Source: Actinomadura rudentiformis (GTDB lineage Bacteria; Actinomycetota; Actinomycetes; Streptosporangiales; Streptosporangiaceae). From it: a DNA stretch of 64,000 nt. How positions within the stretch are numbered: the stretch's first letter is position 1; each line of letters opens with the position of its first letter. The position numbers and the translations under genes were made by a program. The stretch is from contig NZ_WBMT01000036.1 of the NCBI RefSeq assembly GCF_008923185.1, positions 26,752 through 90,751 on the forward strand. The letters run 5' to 3'. Below are positions 9,203 through 17,096 of this stretch, piece by piece. Under the pieces are notes generated by a model. That model was not told where the DNA came from. It saw only the letters and a list, made by a program, of their open reading frames with translations, and searched no databases.

Positions 9203-10102
9203 ATGACCACATTGAAGGACGATATGCCCAGCCACGAGTCACGTCCCACGATCCACATTCCGGGGACCACCAGCCACACCATCGCCCCGCGCGCAGGACG
9301 CCACAGCCGCGAAGGAACGCTGCGCTACCTCAAGGCGGGCACCGGTGCCCCCCTGGTCCTGCTGCACACCGTGCGCACCCAGGCCGAGCACTTCCGCCAC
9401 CTCATCCCGCTGATCTCGGACCACTACACCGTGTACGCCCTCGATCTGCCGGGAATGGGCTACTCCGAGATCGTGCCCGGCGCGTCGTACGACGAGCCGG
9501 CCATGCGCGCGGGCGTCAAGCGGCTCCTCACCGAACTCGACCTGCATGACGTGACGCTGGTCGGGGAGTCCATGGGGGCGGTGCTCGCCCTGACCACCGC
9601 GGCCGATCTGCCGGAGCGGGTACGGCGCGTCGTCGCGGTCAACACCTACGACTTCCGCAGCGGGATCGCCCGGTCCAGTCTCCTGGCCCGTGTGGTGGTC
9701 AGCGGTGTCCTGACGCCGGGAGTGGGCCCGGTGATCGCGGGGGTGGAGCCCAAGGCCGCCCTCCGCAAGATCCTTCATGGCGGCCTCAGCGACAAGGGCG
9801 CGCTGCGGGAGGACTATGTGGACGAGCTCCTCCAGGTGGGCGGCCGCCCCGGCTACCCGACCGTCGCCCGTGCCGTGTACCAGAGCCTGCCCAGCCTCAT
9901 CGCGGCCCGCTCGCGCTACCCCGAGGTCAAGGCGCCCGTCCACCTCGTCTACGGGGAGAACGACTGGTCCCGGCCTTCGGACCGGCACGCCAACAAGCAG
10001 ATGCTGCCGGCCGCCGACTTCACGCAGGTGCCGAAGGCCGGTCACTTCATTGCCCTGGAACGGCCCGACGTGCTGGCCGACCTGTTGAACGCGGTGGCGT
10101 GA
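9203..10102 (+). CDS. alpha/beta hydrolase
   Basis: 299 aa serine hydrolase of the alpha/beta fold. Oxyanion region LLHTVRTQAEHF, nucleophile elbow GESMGA (catalytic Ser), acid in YGENDW and base in KAGHF are all in the expected order. The start at 9203 is chosen because GGGGAGG stands before it; the upstream in-frame ATGs lie inside the operators. No signal peptide at this start, so probably cytoplasmic. Divergent from tetR and preceded by two TetR-type operators, so likely induced by the regulator's ligand. The substrate is unknown; the size fits ester, lactone or C-C bond hydrolases. Confidence 0.92.
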   Translation: MTTLKDDMPSHESRPTIHIPGTTSHTIAPRAGRHSREGTLRYLKAGTGAPLVLLHTVRTQAEHFRHLIPLISDHYTVYALDLPGMGYSEIVPGASYDEPAMRAGVKRLLTELDLHDVTLVGESMGAVLALTTAADLPERVRRVVAVNTYDFRSGIARSSLLARVVVSGVLTPGVGPVIAGVEPKAALRKILHGGLSDKGALREDYVDELLQVGGRPGYPTVARAVYQSLPSLIAARSRYPEVKAPVHLVYGENDWSRPSDRHANKQMLPAADFTQVPKAGHFIALERPDVLADLLNAVA

Positions 10103-10399
10103 CCGCCCCGAGAGCGCCGTACCGGCCTTGACCACCATCGGGATGGACCTCACCGCAGCGGCCGGCAATCTCACCACCGGCATCCTCTCGACGGTCGGCG
10201 CTCCGGCCACGGCAGCGCCGAGCCGACCCGGCGCGGGCGGCATCCTCGCCCTCATCCAGCGCGACCACGACGCAGCCGCCGTTGTTGACGTTCCTGTCAT
10301 GAGACATAGCCGGTCGGAGTGAGCAGAACACGAGCGTCGTCGCGGCGGGATTCACCAGGCTGACGTCCCTGTATCCGCAAGGTTCTCCCGCACGGTTCG

Positions 10400-10940
10400 T
10401 GCAAGCGGCGCTACCGCGAACGCTGGCAGCGGGCCCACGATCTGATCGGCCAAGGTGTGGGCCTGCTCGAATGCGCCCGCCGCCTCGATGCCGCCCTGGA
10501 CGCCGTCGAACAGTACGCCCGCGTGAAGGAACCCACCGGCAACCGCTGCGCACCCCGTCACAAGCTCACGCTCGTCGACCCCTACGGCCACCGCCCGCGC
10601 ACCCGCCGCGCGGAAGGGCTGGCCGTCTTCGTCCTTCAACTCCCCTGGGAAATCGCGGAATTGCGTCACACGGGAGCCTCAACCTGCTTACCGCTACATC
10701 ACCCGCGGGCCACGCCGAGGGCGACAAGCTGGTCACCACCCCGCAGTGTTTCACCCGCCTCCCGCTCACCCGCTCCGGGACCTACGCGACAGGGGCACCG
10801 CACTCCTGCGGGAACTCACCGAAGCCTGCCCGGAGGCGAGCGAGCTGGCTCGCCTCAGCAGCGAGTTCGCTCAGCGGCTGACCGCAGCAGGGGGCAATGA
10901 CTACAAGCTCACCGACTGGATCACCGCGGTTCGCGCCGCC
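10400..10940 (+). pseudogene. ISL3-family transposase remnant
   Basis: Three frames together give a protein typical of actinobacterial ISL3 (IS204/IS1001/IS1096/IS1165) transposases: CKRRYRERWQRAHDLIGQG, ECARRLDAALDAVEQYARV, RTRRAEGLAVFVLQL, then GSLNLL, GHAEGDKLVTTPQCFTRL, and finally RGTALLRELTEACPEASELA with KLTDWITAVRAA. At least three indels break the frame, the zinc-finger N-terminus is missing and the coding similarity stops at about 10940, before the catalytic DDE end. No terminal inverted repeats could be seen. It lies between members of the TetR-controlled set, so it may have arrived later or helped split the group. Confidence 0.78.
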
Positions 10941-10973
10941 AGGCGCGGGCGTTGTCCGAGCAGATCTCGATCT

Positions 10974-11389
10974 TCACGCCGACTGCGCGCCGATGCTGAA
11001 CTTGAGCAGTTCTTCGACGCGGCAGATCTCGGTGATCTTGCCGTCGACAACGCGGATGATGTCGGTGCCGTTGATATCGACCGGGTTGCCGCTGGCGGCG
11101 TGCCCGAAGGCGTCTCCGGTGTGGGTCCCGGTCATCTGCCAGTGGAGGACCACCCAGCCGTCGGCAAGCTCCTGCTGGAAAGGATCCGGTGCTGCGTGTC
11201 GGTGAAACCGTCGCGGACCGCGGCGATCAGCACTCGCATGCCGTCGATTCCCCAGGTGGTGTCGGCAGCAGGGTTGTGGTCGATCAGATCCTGGGCGAAC
11301 ACCCCGTCCGTCCCGCCGACATTGCCGGTGTCGTAGAACTCAAGGTTGCGCGCGGCGACCCGCAACCCGGTGGTCGTGGCCGAGCGCAC
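10974..11389 (-). pseudogene. SnoaL-like ester cyclase, single frameshift
   Basis: From a GTG at 11389 the frame reads NLEFYDTGNVGGTDGVFAQD, LIDHNPAADTTWGIDGMRVL and DGFTDTQHRI, then hits a stop at 11132. The next frame continues perfectly with FQQELADGWVVLHWQMTGTH, GDAFGHAASGNPVDINGTDI, IRVVDGKITEICRVEELLKF and a stop at 10974. Together they give a complete SnoaL-like polyketide-cyclase/ester-cyclase fold of about 138 aa. One indel near 11180 separates the halves. Either a fresh pseudogene or a sequencing error; both halves keep family residues, which argues the break is recent. Confidence 0.72.
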
Positions 11390-11487
11390 GAACTAACGGG
11401 GCGCATGCGCGATCTGAAGCACCCTCTGCCGGAACGCCCGTTCCTGACCGTGTTGGCCGGGCCATGGGCGGCGCTGATCGTGCCCGC

Positions 11488-12585
11488 CTACAACGTGCCC
11501 GTCCTGAGATCCGCGCTGCTCTTGAGGACCGCGGAGTCCATGCTCCAGTTCTCCGGCTGGACCCTCTCCCAGAGACTTCCCTTGCCGAGCTCCCTTCCCA
11601 ATTGGTCTTCGCGACGAAACCACTCTTCAGCGCTTCTGATCCTGTCGGGGTGAATTTCGTCGAGCAGGGCGTAGTCCCTGGTGATGATTCCGTGCTTCCA
11701 CACATTCCAGAAGCCCGTGAAATTGTCGCGGAAGCTCATGGTGCTCTTGTCGTTGGGATCGGCGTTGTATCCGGCAGGGTGATCAGCAATCCCTCTCAGG
11801 TCCGGATTGTTCCAATATGTTTCCAGATCAGTGTCGATGTACTGGGCCGGATGCCCGGTGACCTTCTCGAACGCTGCAGCCATATCGGTGTAGGTCATGT
11901 GCTCGATGGCGACTTCGAGGTCCATGCCATTGGCTCGTTCCGGATGGTCGAAGAGCCACCGGACATAGAATCCGCAGTCTTCGAGAGCCACATGCGGAAC
12001 AGCTCCCTCGCCGAGCGGGACTCGCCACGTGACGACACCGTCCTCGACGGTGGGCGTCATGGGCGTGAGCGGTGAGATGACCATCTCGATGTAGGGACCT
12101 GACGTGAAGACCGCTGCTCCCATCCGGTCCCTGTTCTTTTCGTTCTGGAACAGCACCCATTCGGCCATGCGGCCCTTGCCGTCATAGTGACCGGTGCGGA
12201 ACCTGGAGTCGTAGCCTGATTTCTTCAGGGCGTAGTCGAGGTTTCCATAGACGAAGAACTTGATTCCTTCTTCGATCGCTATCTCATAACTGCGGATGGC
12301 CCAGTAGATCTCGGTCTTCTCTCCGGTGTTGAACCCGTCGATGTTAATGAACGCCCCGTCACAGCCGCGAAATCCTTCGCGCAGCACGTCCTCGTCGGCG
12401 AATGACCCTTCGAGGATGGAGACGTTGCCGAGTGCGAGGAGAGCCTGGGCCCGGGCGGAGGTGGCATCCCGGGTGAGGACCCGGACGGAGTACTTCTTGT
12501 CGGCGACGAGGGCGCGAACGATGGGTATCCCTTGAGCCCCTGTGCCGCCGATGACGAAGATGGTGGAGGTGGCATGAGCAGACAT
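11488..12585 (-). CDS. NmrA-like NAD(P)-binding protein
   Basis: 365 aa. The N-terminal Rossmann motif IFVIGGTGAQGIPIVRAL is the GxxGxxG dinucleotide site of the atypical SDR/NmrA group, followed by VRVLTRDATSARAQAL and FINIDGFNTGEKTE. The YDSRFRTGHYDGKGRMAEWV region replaces the classic YxxxK catalytic pair, as in NmrA/HSCARG-like redox sensors and some isoflavone-reductase relatives. So it may bind NAD(P) as a sensor or reduce an unknown substrate. Start at 12585 has GGAGTC upstream. Two TetR-type operators at 12717 and 12741 sit in its presumed promoter, leaving a leader of about 145 bases. Confidence 0.88.
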   Translation of the reverse strand: MSAHATSTIFVIGGTGAQGIPIVRALVADKKYSVRVLTRDATSARAQALLALGNVSILEGSFADEDVLREGFRGCDGAFINIDGFNTGEKTEIYWAIRSYEIAIEEGIKFFVYGNLDYALKKSGYDSRFRTGHYDGKGRMAEWVLFQNEKNRDRMGAAVFTSGPYIEMVISPLTPMTPTVEDGVVTWRVPLGEGAVPHVALEDCGFYVRWLFDHPERANGMDLEVAIEHMTYTDMAAAFEKVTGHPAQYIDTDLETYWNNPDLRGIADHPAGYNADPNDKSTMSFRDNFTGFWNVWKHGIITRDYALLDEIHPDRIRSAEEWFRREDQLGRELGKGSLWERVQPENWSMDSAVLKSSADLRTGTL

Positions 12586-13169
12586 GGTTTTGACTCCGAG
12601 GTCGAGTATGCACGCGCCGGGCGCGGCGCGTTCGGGACTGATCTCCGCATCGGCTTGGCGATCAACGGCACCGACCGACTGACGCTGCGCCGATGCCCAT
12701 GGGTCAAGAGACCCTGAAACCGATCGGTTTCCTCCACGGTACACCGATCGGTTTCCAAGCGGCAAGCACCCAGGTATCCGGTCCTCGACAGTTGACCGTG
12801 AGGAGGTGCCTGCGGCTCGGCGCATGGTCGCGCGCCGTATGCGTGGGCGAGCCCTGGTCATGGGGCAGCCACCGCGCAACTCTCCGGGCGGAGAGGCCCG
12901 TTCAACGAGAGGACGCGCGCCACGGGTTAGTGAGGAGGCTGGACGTGGAGTTGGCGGTAGCTGTGACTGACCAGCTTCACCAACGAGCGGATTGAGCAAC
13001 CGACCTTGCTGCGGATTGGACTCGGTGCGTTGGCGAGGTGCGGGTCAGGGCGGAGAGGTGAAGCCAACCGAGCCGCGCGGGATGCCTTTCGGCAGGTCCG
13101 CCAGACCAGACGATCAAGCTAGTGGCACGTGTGTGGCACGGGACAGGCGAGATCGCTAGATGTTCGAAT
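12586..13169. other. intergenic stretch between the NmrA-like gene and tRNA-Gly
   Basis: The left part is the leader and promoter of the NmrA-like gene with two operators. From about 12760 to 13169 I see no gene. A small direct repeat (GTGGCAC at 13122 and 13133) lies near the tRNA-Gly terminator. Confidence 0.45.
12717..12754. promoter_or_regulatory. paired operators 4 and 5 in the NmrA-like gene promoter
   Basis: AAACCGATCGGTTT (12717-12730) and ACACCGATCGGTTT (12741-12754) are 24 bases apart, the spacing seen upstream of the hydrolase. On the minus strand a -10 TACCGT (12741-12736) lies directly beside copy 5, which occupies the spacer to an upstream TTGCCG, mirroring the hydrolase promoter. 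The two promoters align over more than 40 bases. Confidence 0.72.
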
Positions 13170-13204
13170 GGCCCAGGTCGAGGATCATGCCTCTGGCCTG
13201 GGCC
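13170..13204 (-). terminator. hairpin downstream of tRNA-Gly
   Basis: GGCCCAGG pairs with CCTGGGCC over 8 bp, with an inner GAGG/CCTC step, 12 bases past the tRNA 3' end. A probable factor-independent terminator without a U-tract. Confidence 0.6.
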
Positions 13205-13215
13205 TTCTGCGTGGG

Positions 13216-13286
13216 AGCGGGCGACGGGAATCGAACCCGCGTAGCCAGTTTGGAAGACTGGGGCTCTACCATTGAGCTACGCCCGC
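13216..13286 (-). tRNA. tRNA-Gly (anticodon TCC)
   Basis: A 71-base cloverleaf folds: acceptor GCGGGCG/CGCCCGC with discriminator T, D-arm GCTCAATGGTAGAGC, anticodon stem CCAGT/ACTGG with loop CTTCCAA (anticodon TCC), and T-arm CGGGTTCGATTCCCG. The 3' CCA is not encoded. Confidence 0.96.
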
Positions 13287-13351
13287 TTGGGTCGGGTGTT
13301 GGGCCCGATCACCATGCCGTAGCGTACCGGGTTTCCGGGGCGGTTGTGTCG

Positions 13352-13999
13352 TCAGCCGCGGGCGCTGATGTTGCGGAACTCCACCTCGGCGTCTTCGGTG
13401 TAGAGGCCTACCGAGCCCTTGGTGTAGGGGCGTTCGGCGTCGGTGAAGGTTGTGAGGGTGCGGCCGTCGGCGCGGACGGTCATGGTTGCGTTCTTTTGAT
13501 CTACGCGGATGTCGTACCAGCGTTTGAGGGCGAACGCTGGGAGGCCGGTGGCCAGGAAGCGTTGGCCTCCCGGGTAGGCGGGGTCGCGTTTGCCCAGTTC
13601 CCAGCCGTTGGGCTTGAGGGCCAAGTAATAGAAGTGGTCATCGTCGGTGTAGTGCCAGATCACCCAGGCCGATTCCCAGGGGTTGGGGCGGACCTTGCGG
13701 AGTTGGGTGACGGTTCGGGCGCGGAGGCGGAAGGTGACGTTCTCGTAGGAGGTCAGGGAGACGATCAAGCCTGCGTGGGTCTCGGTGGGGGACGTTGAGG
13801 CTTGGGGGCGCATGGTGATCACGCCCTCGCGGGTGCCGTTGCGGCCGTGGCCGTCGTAGACGGCGCGCCAGGGGCCGTGGACCGTGTCGTCGCGCCACTG
13901 GACGAAGTTGGTCTTGCGGTAGTTGGGCACGACGACGACGGCCACGGCGGTGAGGGCGCCCGTCAGCGCGAGGGCCAGGGGCCAGCGGCGGTCCGGCAT
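13352..13999 (-). CDS. secreted concanavalin/LamG-fold protein of the polysaccharide locus
   Basis: 215 aa with an N-terminal signal/anchor (ALALTGALTAVAVVVVP, no clear cleavage site). The rest resembles the beta-jelly-roll of GH16-like or DUF1080/LamG proteins: MRPQASTSPTETHAGLIVSL, VIWHYTDDDHFYYLALKPNG, KRWYDIRVDQKNATMTVRAD, TKGSVGLYTEDAEVEFRNI. Such domains bind or cleave sugars; no ExDxxE catalytic motif is seen, so binding is more likely. Its ATG is 3 bases after the epimerase stop, which indicates translational coupling in the exopolysaccharide operon. It may hold the polymer at the cell surface. Confidence 0.8.
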   Translation of the reverse strand: MPDRRWPLALALTGALTAVAVVVVPNYRKTNFVQWRDDTVHGPWRAVYDGHGRNGTREGVITMRPQASTSPTETHAGLIVSLTSYENVTFRLRARTVTQLRKVRPNPWESAWVIWHYTDDDHFYYLALKPNGWELGKRDPAYPGGQRFLATGLPAFALKRWYDIRVDQKNATMTVRADGRTLTTFTDAERPYTKGSVGLYTEDAEVEFRNISARG

Positions 14000-14002
14000 G
14001 CT

Positions 14003-15169
14003 TCAGTCTAGGGCCGGGACGAAGAGGGCGTCCGGCCGCAGGCAGTCGCGGATGAGGGTCGTGACGATGCGGTTCGAGGCCTTGCCGTCGCCGAACGGGT
14101 TGACCGCCCTGGCCATGCCGGCTCGTTCGGCGGGATCGTCGAGGAGACGGGTGGCGGCGGCCAGGACGCGGGTCGATTCGGTGCCGACGAGGCGGGCGAC
14201 TCCGGCCTCGACCGCCTCGGGCCGTTCGGTGGTGGCGCGCAGGACAAGGACGGGCTTGCCCAAGCTGGGGGCCTCCTCTTGGACACCGCCCGAGTCTGTC
14301 AAAACCAGATCGCAGGCCGCCAAGGTCGCGGCGAAGTCCGGGTAGTCGAGGGGCTCGCAGATGGTGATCCCGGGGTGGTCCTTGAGGGTGGGGAGGAGAG
14401 ATTCGCGGACGGTGGGGCTCTTGTGGAGGGGCAGGAGCACCTCGCAGTCGCCGCGGTCGGCGAGGCGGCGGAGGACGCCGGCGAGTTCGCGCATGCCGGC
14501 ACCCTGGCTCTCGCGGCGGTGCAGCGTCACGAGGATGCGGAGTCCGTCGGTGCGGAAGGCGGGTTTGCCCTCGTCCTGGCGCAGCATCCAGTGCAAATTG
14601 TCGATAACGGTGTTGCCTGTAGTGATCACGTGGCGTTCGGGGACGCCCTCGGCGTGCAGATGCCGGGCGGCGCGGGTGGTCGGGGTGAAGTGCCAGCGGG
14701 CGATGCGGCCGATCAGCTGGCGGTTGAGCTCCTCGGGGAAGGGGTTGGCGAGGTTGCCGGTGCGGAGCCCCGCCTCGACGTGCGCGACCGGGATGCGCTC
14801 GTACGAGGCGGCCAGCGCGCCGCACAGCGCCGTGGTGGTGTCACCCTGAACGATCACAAGGTCGGGCCGCCGGTCGGCGATGGCCTCGTCGAGCGCGTTC
14901 ACCAGGCGGGCGGTCAGCTCGGACAGGCGTTGGCGGTTCCGCATGACGGCGAGGTCGGTGCCCGCGTCGATGCCGAGGGTGCGCAGCATCGGCAGGAGCA
15001 TCTCGCGGTGCTGGCCGCTGTTCACGATGATCGGGTCGAACGCGGGCGAGGCGTTCATCGCGCGCACGACCGGGGCCAGCTTGATCGCCTCGGGCCGGGT
15101 GCCGAGGACGACCATCGCCCGGATCGGGCCGTCAGAGAGCAGGTCCAGGGCAGGTTCGATCATGGACAT
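14003..15169 (-). CDS. wecB: UDP-N-acetylglucosamine 2-epimerase (non-hydrolysing)
   Basis: 388 aa, normal for the family, which interconverts UDP-GlcNAc and UDP-ManNAc in the cytoplasm. Family motifs in order: VLGTRPEAIKLAPV, NSGQHREML, VQGDTTTAL, PVAHVEAGLRTGNLANPFPE, TGNTVIDNL, and LTDSGGVQEEAPSLGKPVLV with LRATTERPE. All catalytic regions appear intact. It lies between the GT2 synthase (95-base gap) and the secreted sugar-fold protein (3-base gap), so it supplies an activated sugar to the polymer made here. UDP-ManNAc as the actual precursor is inferred. Confidence 0.95.
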   Translation of the reverse strand: MSMIEPALDLLSDGPIRAMVVLGTRPEAIKLAPVVRAMNASPAFDPIIVNSGQHREMLLPMLRTLGIDAGTDLAVMRNRQRLSELTARLVNALDEAIADRRPDLVIVQGDTTTALCGALAASYERIPVAHVEAGLRTGNLANPFPEELNRQLIGRIARWHFTPTTRAARHLHAEGVPERHVITTGNTVIDNLHWMLRQDEGKPAFRTDGLRILVTLHRRESQGAGMRELAGVLRRLADRGDCEVLLPLHKSPTVRESLLPTLKDHPGITICEPLDYPDFAATLAACDLVLTDSGGVQEEAPSLGKPVLVLRATTERPEAVEAGVARLVGTESTRVLAAATRLLDDPAERAGMARAVNPFGDGKASNRIVTTLIRDCLRPDALFVPALD

Positions 15170-15264
15170 GACATGGCTCCTCTTCGACAGGGGCGGCGGG
15201 GAGCGCTGAGACCGCAGGGATCAGGGGCGCGGCGCCGGTCGGGGCCGCGCCGGGGAGCGGCCGC

Positions 15265-16560
15265 TCACGTTCGAGCGGTCTTGAGCCAGGTGTGCTTGCC
15301 GGTGAGGGCGCGTGCCAGGGCCCACCAGCCGGAGACGAACCAGATGTAGCCGTAGATCACGTAGATGTGCCCGAGGAGGAGGGCGAAGGCCCAGCTCACG
15401 GGCTCGCGCTTGCGGTAGACGAACGCGTAGGCGGCGGCCATGCCGAACGTCATCAGGTAGAACCAGGGAAGCCACCAGGGCGAGAGCAGGCTGTGCCCCG
15501 CCTGGAACGACGCGACGACCGCGTCCCCGATCATGATCATGAACGCGATCGGCAGCAGTGAGGTCAGCAGAAGGAGCGCCGGGCTGGACAGGTGGTAGAT
15601 CAGGTCGATCGCGGACCGCGCCGGGATCCGGCGCAGGATCAACGGGACCAGCCGGAACGCCTGCAGATGTCCCTGGAACCACCGCGACCGCTGCCGGAGC
15701 AGCCGGCCGAGCGTGAGCACGGCCTGCTGGTGAACGGCCGCCGTGGGGCAGAAGCCGTTGATCCAGCCCGCGGCGAGCAGGCGCACTCCCAGGTCGAGAT
15801 CCTCGGTGAGGCAGTCGCTCCACGCCTTGCCCGGTAGCGACTCGAGCGCGGCGAGCCGCATGAACTGGCCGTTCCCGCCCATTCCGACGCTGCCGAGATG
15901 GCGTCGCGCGTTCTGGAATATCTCGCCGTAGACGACGAATTCCATGTCCTGGAGGCGGGCCAGCAGGCGCCGACGACGGTTGTACATGCGGACGCCGACC
16001 TGGACGGCCCCGGTTTTCGGATCGTCGAAGAACGGATCGACCTGTTCCACCGCATGGCCGTCGAGGCGGCCGTCCGCGTCCACGACGCAGACGATGATAT
16101 CGTTCGGGTCTTTGCCTTGGAGCAGATCCGATTTACGGAGCCAGCGCAGGCCCGCATTGAGTGCGGCCCCTTTCCCTTTCCGGGCATCCGGAAATTCACG
16201 CGTGTAGAGATGTACGTGTGGTGATGCCATGTCCCGGACGGCCGCCGCCGTTCCGTCATCTGACGCGTCGTCCACGACGAGCACCAGCAGGTCGTCCAGC
16301 GGAAGCCGGATAATCCGCGTCAGACTTTCCGTGATCACCCTTTCCTCGTTCAGGCACGCGAGCAGGAAAACATAAGTGCGCGAGCCGGTCGGGGCGATGG
16401 GTTTTTCGGTGCGTCGGCGCGACAGCGCAAACATTCCGCTGTTGTACGAGACGGCGAGGATGATGATCGCCAGACTGCCCGCCACCGCGATCCGCCCGGC
16501 CGTCGCCGTCCCGAATGTGCTGGTCAGACCGTCGATGATGAGTCCTCCGGACACGGTCAT
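15265..16560 (-). CDS. processive family 2 glycosyltransferase (NodC/PgaC/HAS type)
   Basis: 431 aa membrane synthase. One N-terminal helix (GRIAVAGSLAIIILAVSYNS), a GT-A domain with VVDDASDD, DxD in VVDADG, acceptor-site TEDLD and the processivity motif QRSRWFQGH, then three to four C-terminal helices from residue about 320 (LLLLTSLLPIAFMIMIG onward). This order is that of synthases which polymerise and export GlcNAc-type chains. It starts inside the stop of the preceding small membrane protein (ATGA at 16560-16557). With the epimerase and the DUF2334 protein across the divergent promoter it suggests an amino-sugar exopolysaccharide; the polymer itself is not proven. Confidence 0.93.
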   Translation of the reverse strand: MTVSGGLIIDGLTSTFGTATAGRIAVAGSLAIIILAVSYNSGMFALSRRRTEKPIAPTGSRTYVFLLACLNEERVITESLTRIIRLPLDDLLVLVVDDASDDGTAAAVRDMASPHVHLYTREFPDARKGKGAALNAGLRWLRKSDLLQGKDPNDIIVCVVDADGRLDGHAVEQVDPFFDDPKTGAVQVGVRMYNRRRRLLARLQDMEFVVYGEIFQNARRHLGSVGMGGNGQFMRLAALESLPGKAWSDCLTEDLDLGVRLLAAGWINGFCPTAAVHQQAVLTLGRLLRQRSRWFQGHLQAFRLVPLILRRIPARSAIDLIYHLSSPALLLLTSLLPIAFMIMIGDAVVASFQAGHSLLSPWWLPWFYLMTFGMAAAYAFVYRKREPVSWAFALLLGHIYVIYGYIWFVSGWWALARALTGKHTWLKTART

Positions 16561-16823
16561 GGACGTTCCCCCGTGGCCCGGTCGTGGGTCGCGTGCCCTG
16601 CCGGATCCCCGGTCATCCGCTCCCGGACCCTCATGCAGACCCCGGCGAGGAAAAGGCCAATAGCGGCCACGCAGTAGATGCCGAATCCCATCCCTGTCAC
16701 CTGCAGGAGAACGCGTGCGACCTTGGCCGCGGGTGTGGCGCCCGGCGGTGCGACGATTCCCGCGAAGATGAGAAATGTGCTGACCGACAACTTGACGTAC
16801 ACCGCACGGTTCCCCCGTTTCAA
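16557..16823 (-). CDS. small two-helix membrane protein coupled to the GT2 synthase
   Basis: 88 aa with two hydrophobic segments (VSTFLIFAGIVAPPG and GMGFGIYCVAAIGLFLAGVC) and a charged C-terminal tail. The stop overlaps the GT2 start by ATGA, so the two are almost certainly co-translated. In size, topology and context it recalls accessory subunits such as PgaD that help a PgaC-type synthase, but I see no sequence motif to prove that. First gene of the polysaccharide operon. Confidence 0.72.
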   Translation of the reverse strand: MKRGNRAVYVKLSVSTFLIFAGIVAPPGATPAAKVARVLLQVTGMGFGIYCVAAIGLFLAGVCMRVRERMTGDPAGHATHDRATGERP

Positions 16824-17096
16824 CTGCCCGTCATCGAGCTGGATCCCGCAGGATGCGTAGGCCGTCTACGTCCGATGCAGGACTTCTTCGTAACGCTCTG
16901 AATCAGGGCCTCTCGGCTGTTCCGAAGGCACCGTATCCCGAAGTAAAGTCCCTGCAAAGTCGGGGGAGAGTGAACACGCGGTGGCGTTGCTCGGCAAGCC
17001 AAGATCGAGATTTGTTTAACCCGAACTTCATGCCTTGTTGGGGCCGCCGACCACATTTCTCATTACCTCGTTCCAGCAAAGGTGGAGGGGCACTTC

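Noticed and set aside
13122..13139. Direct repeat GTGGCAC x2 near tRNA-Gly as an integration (att) site
   Set aside because: No integrase gene and no duplicated tRNA 3' end in the window; eleven-base period is too short for att sites.
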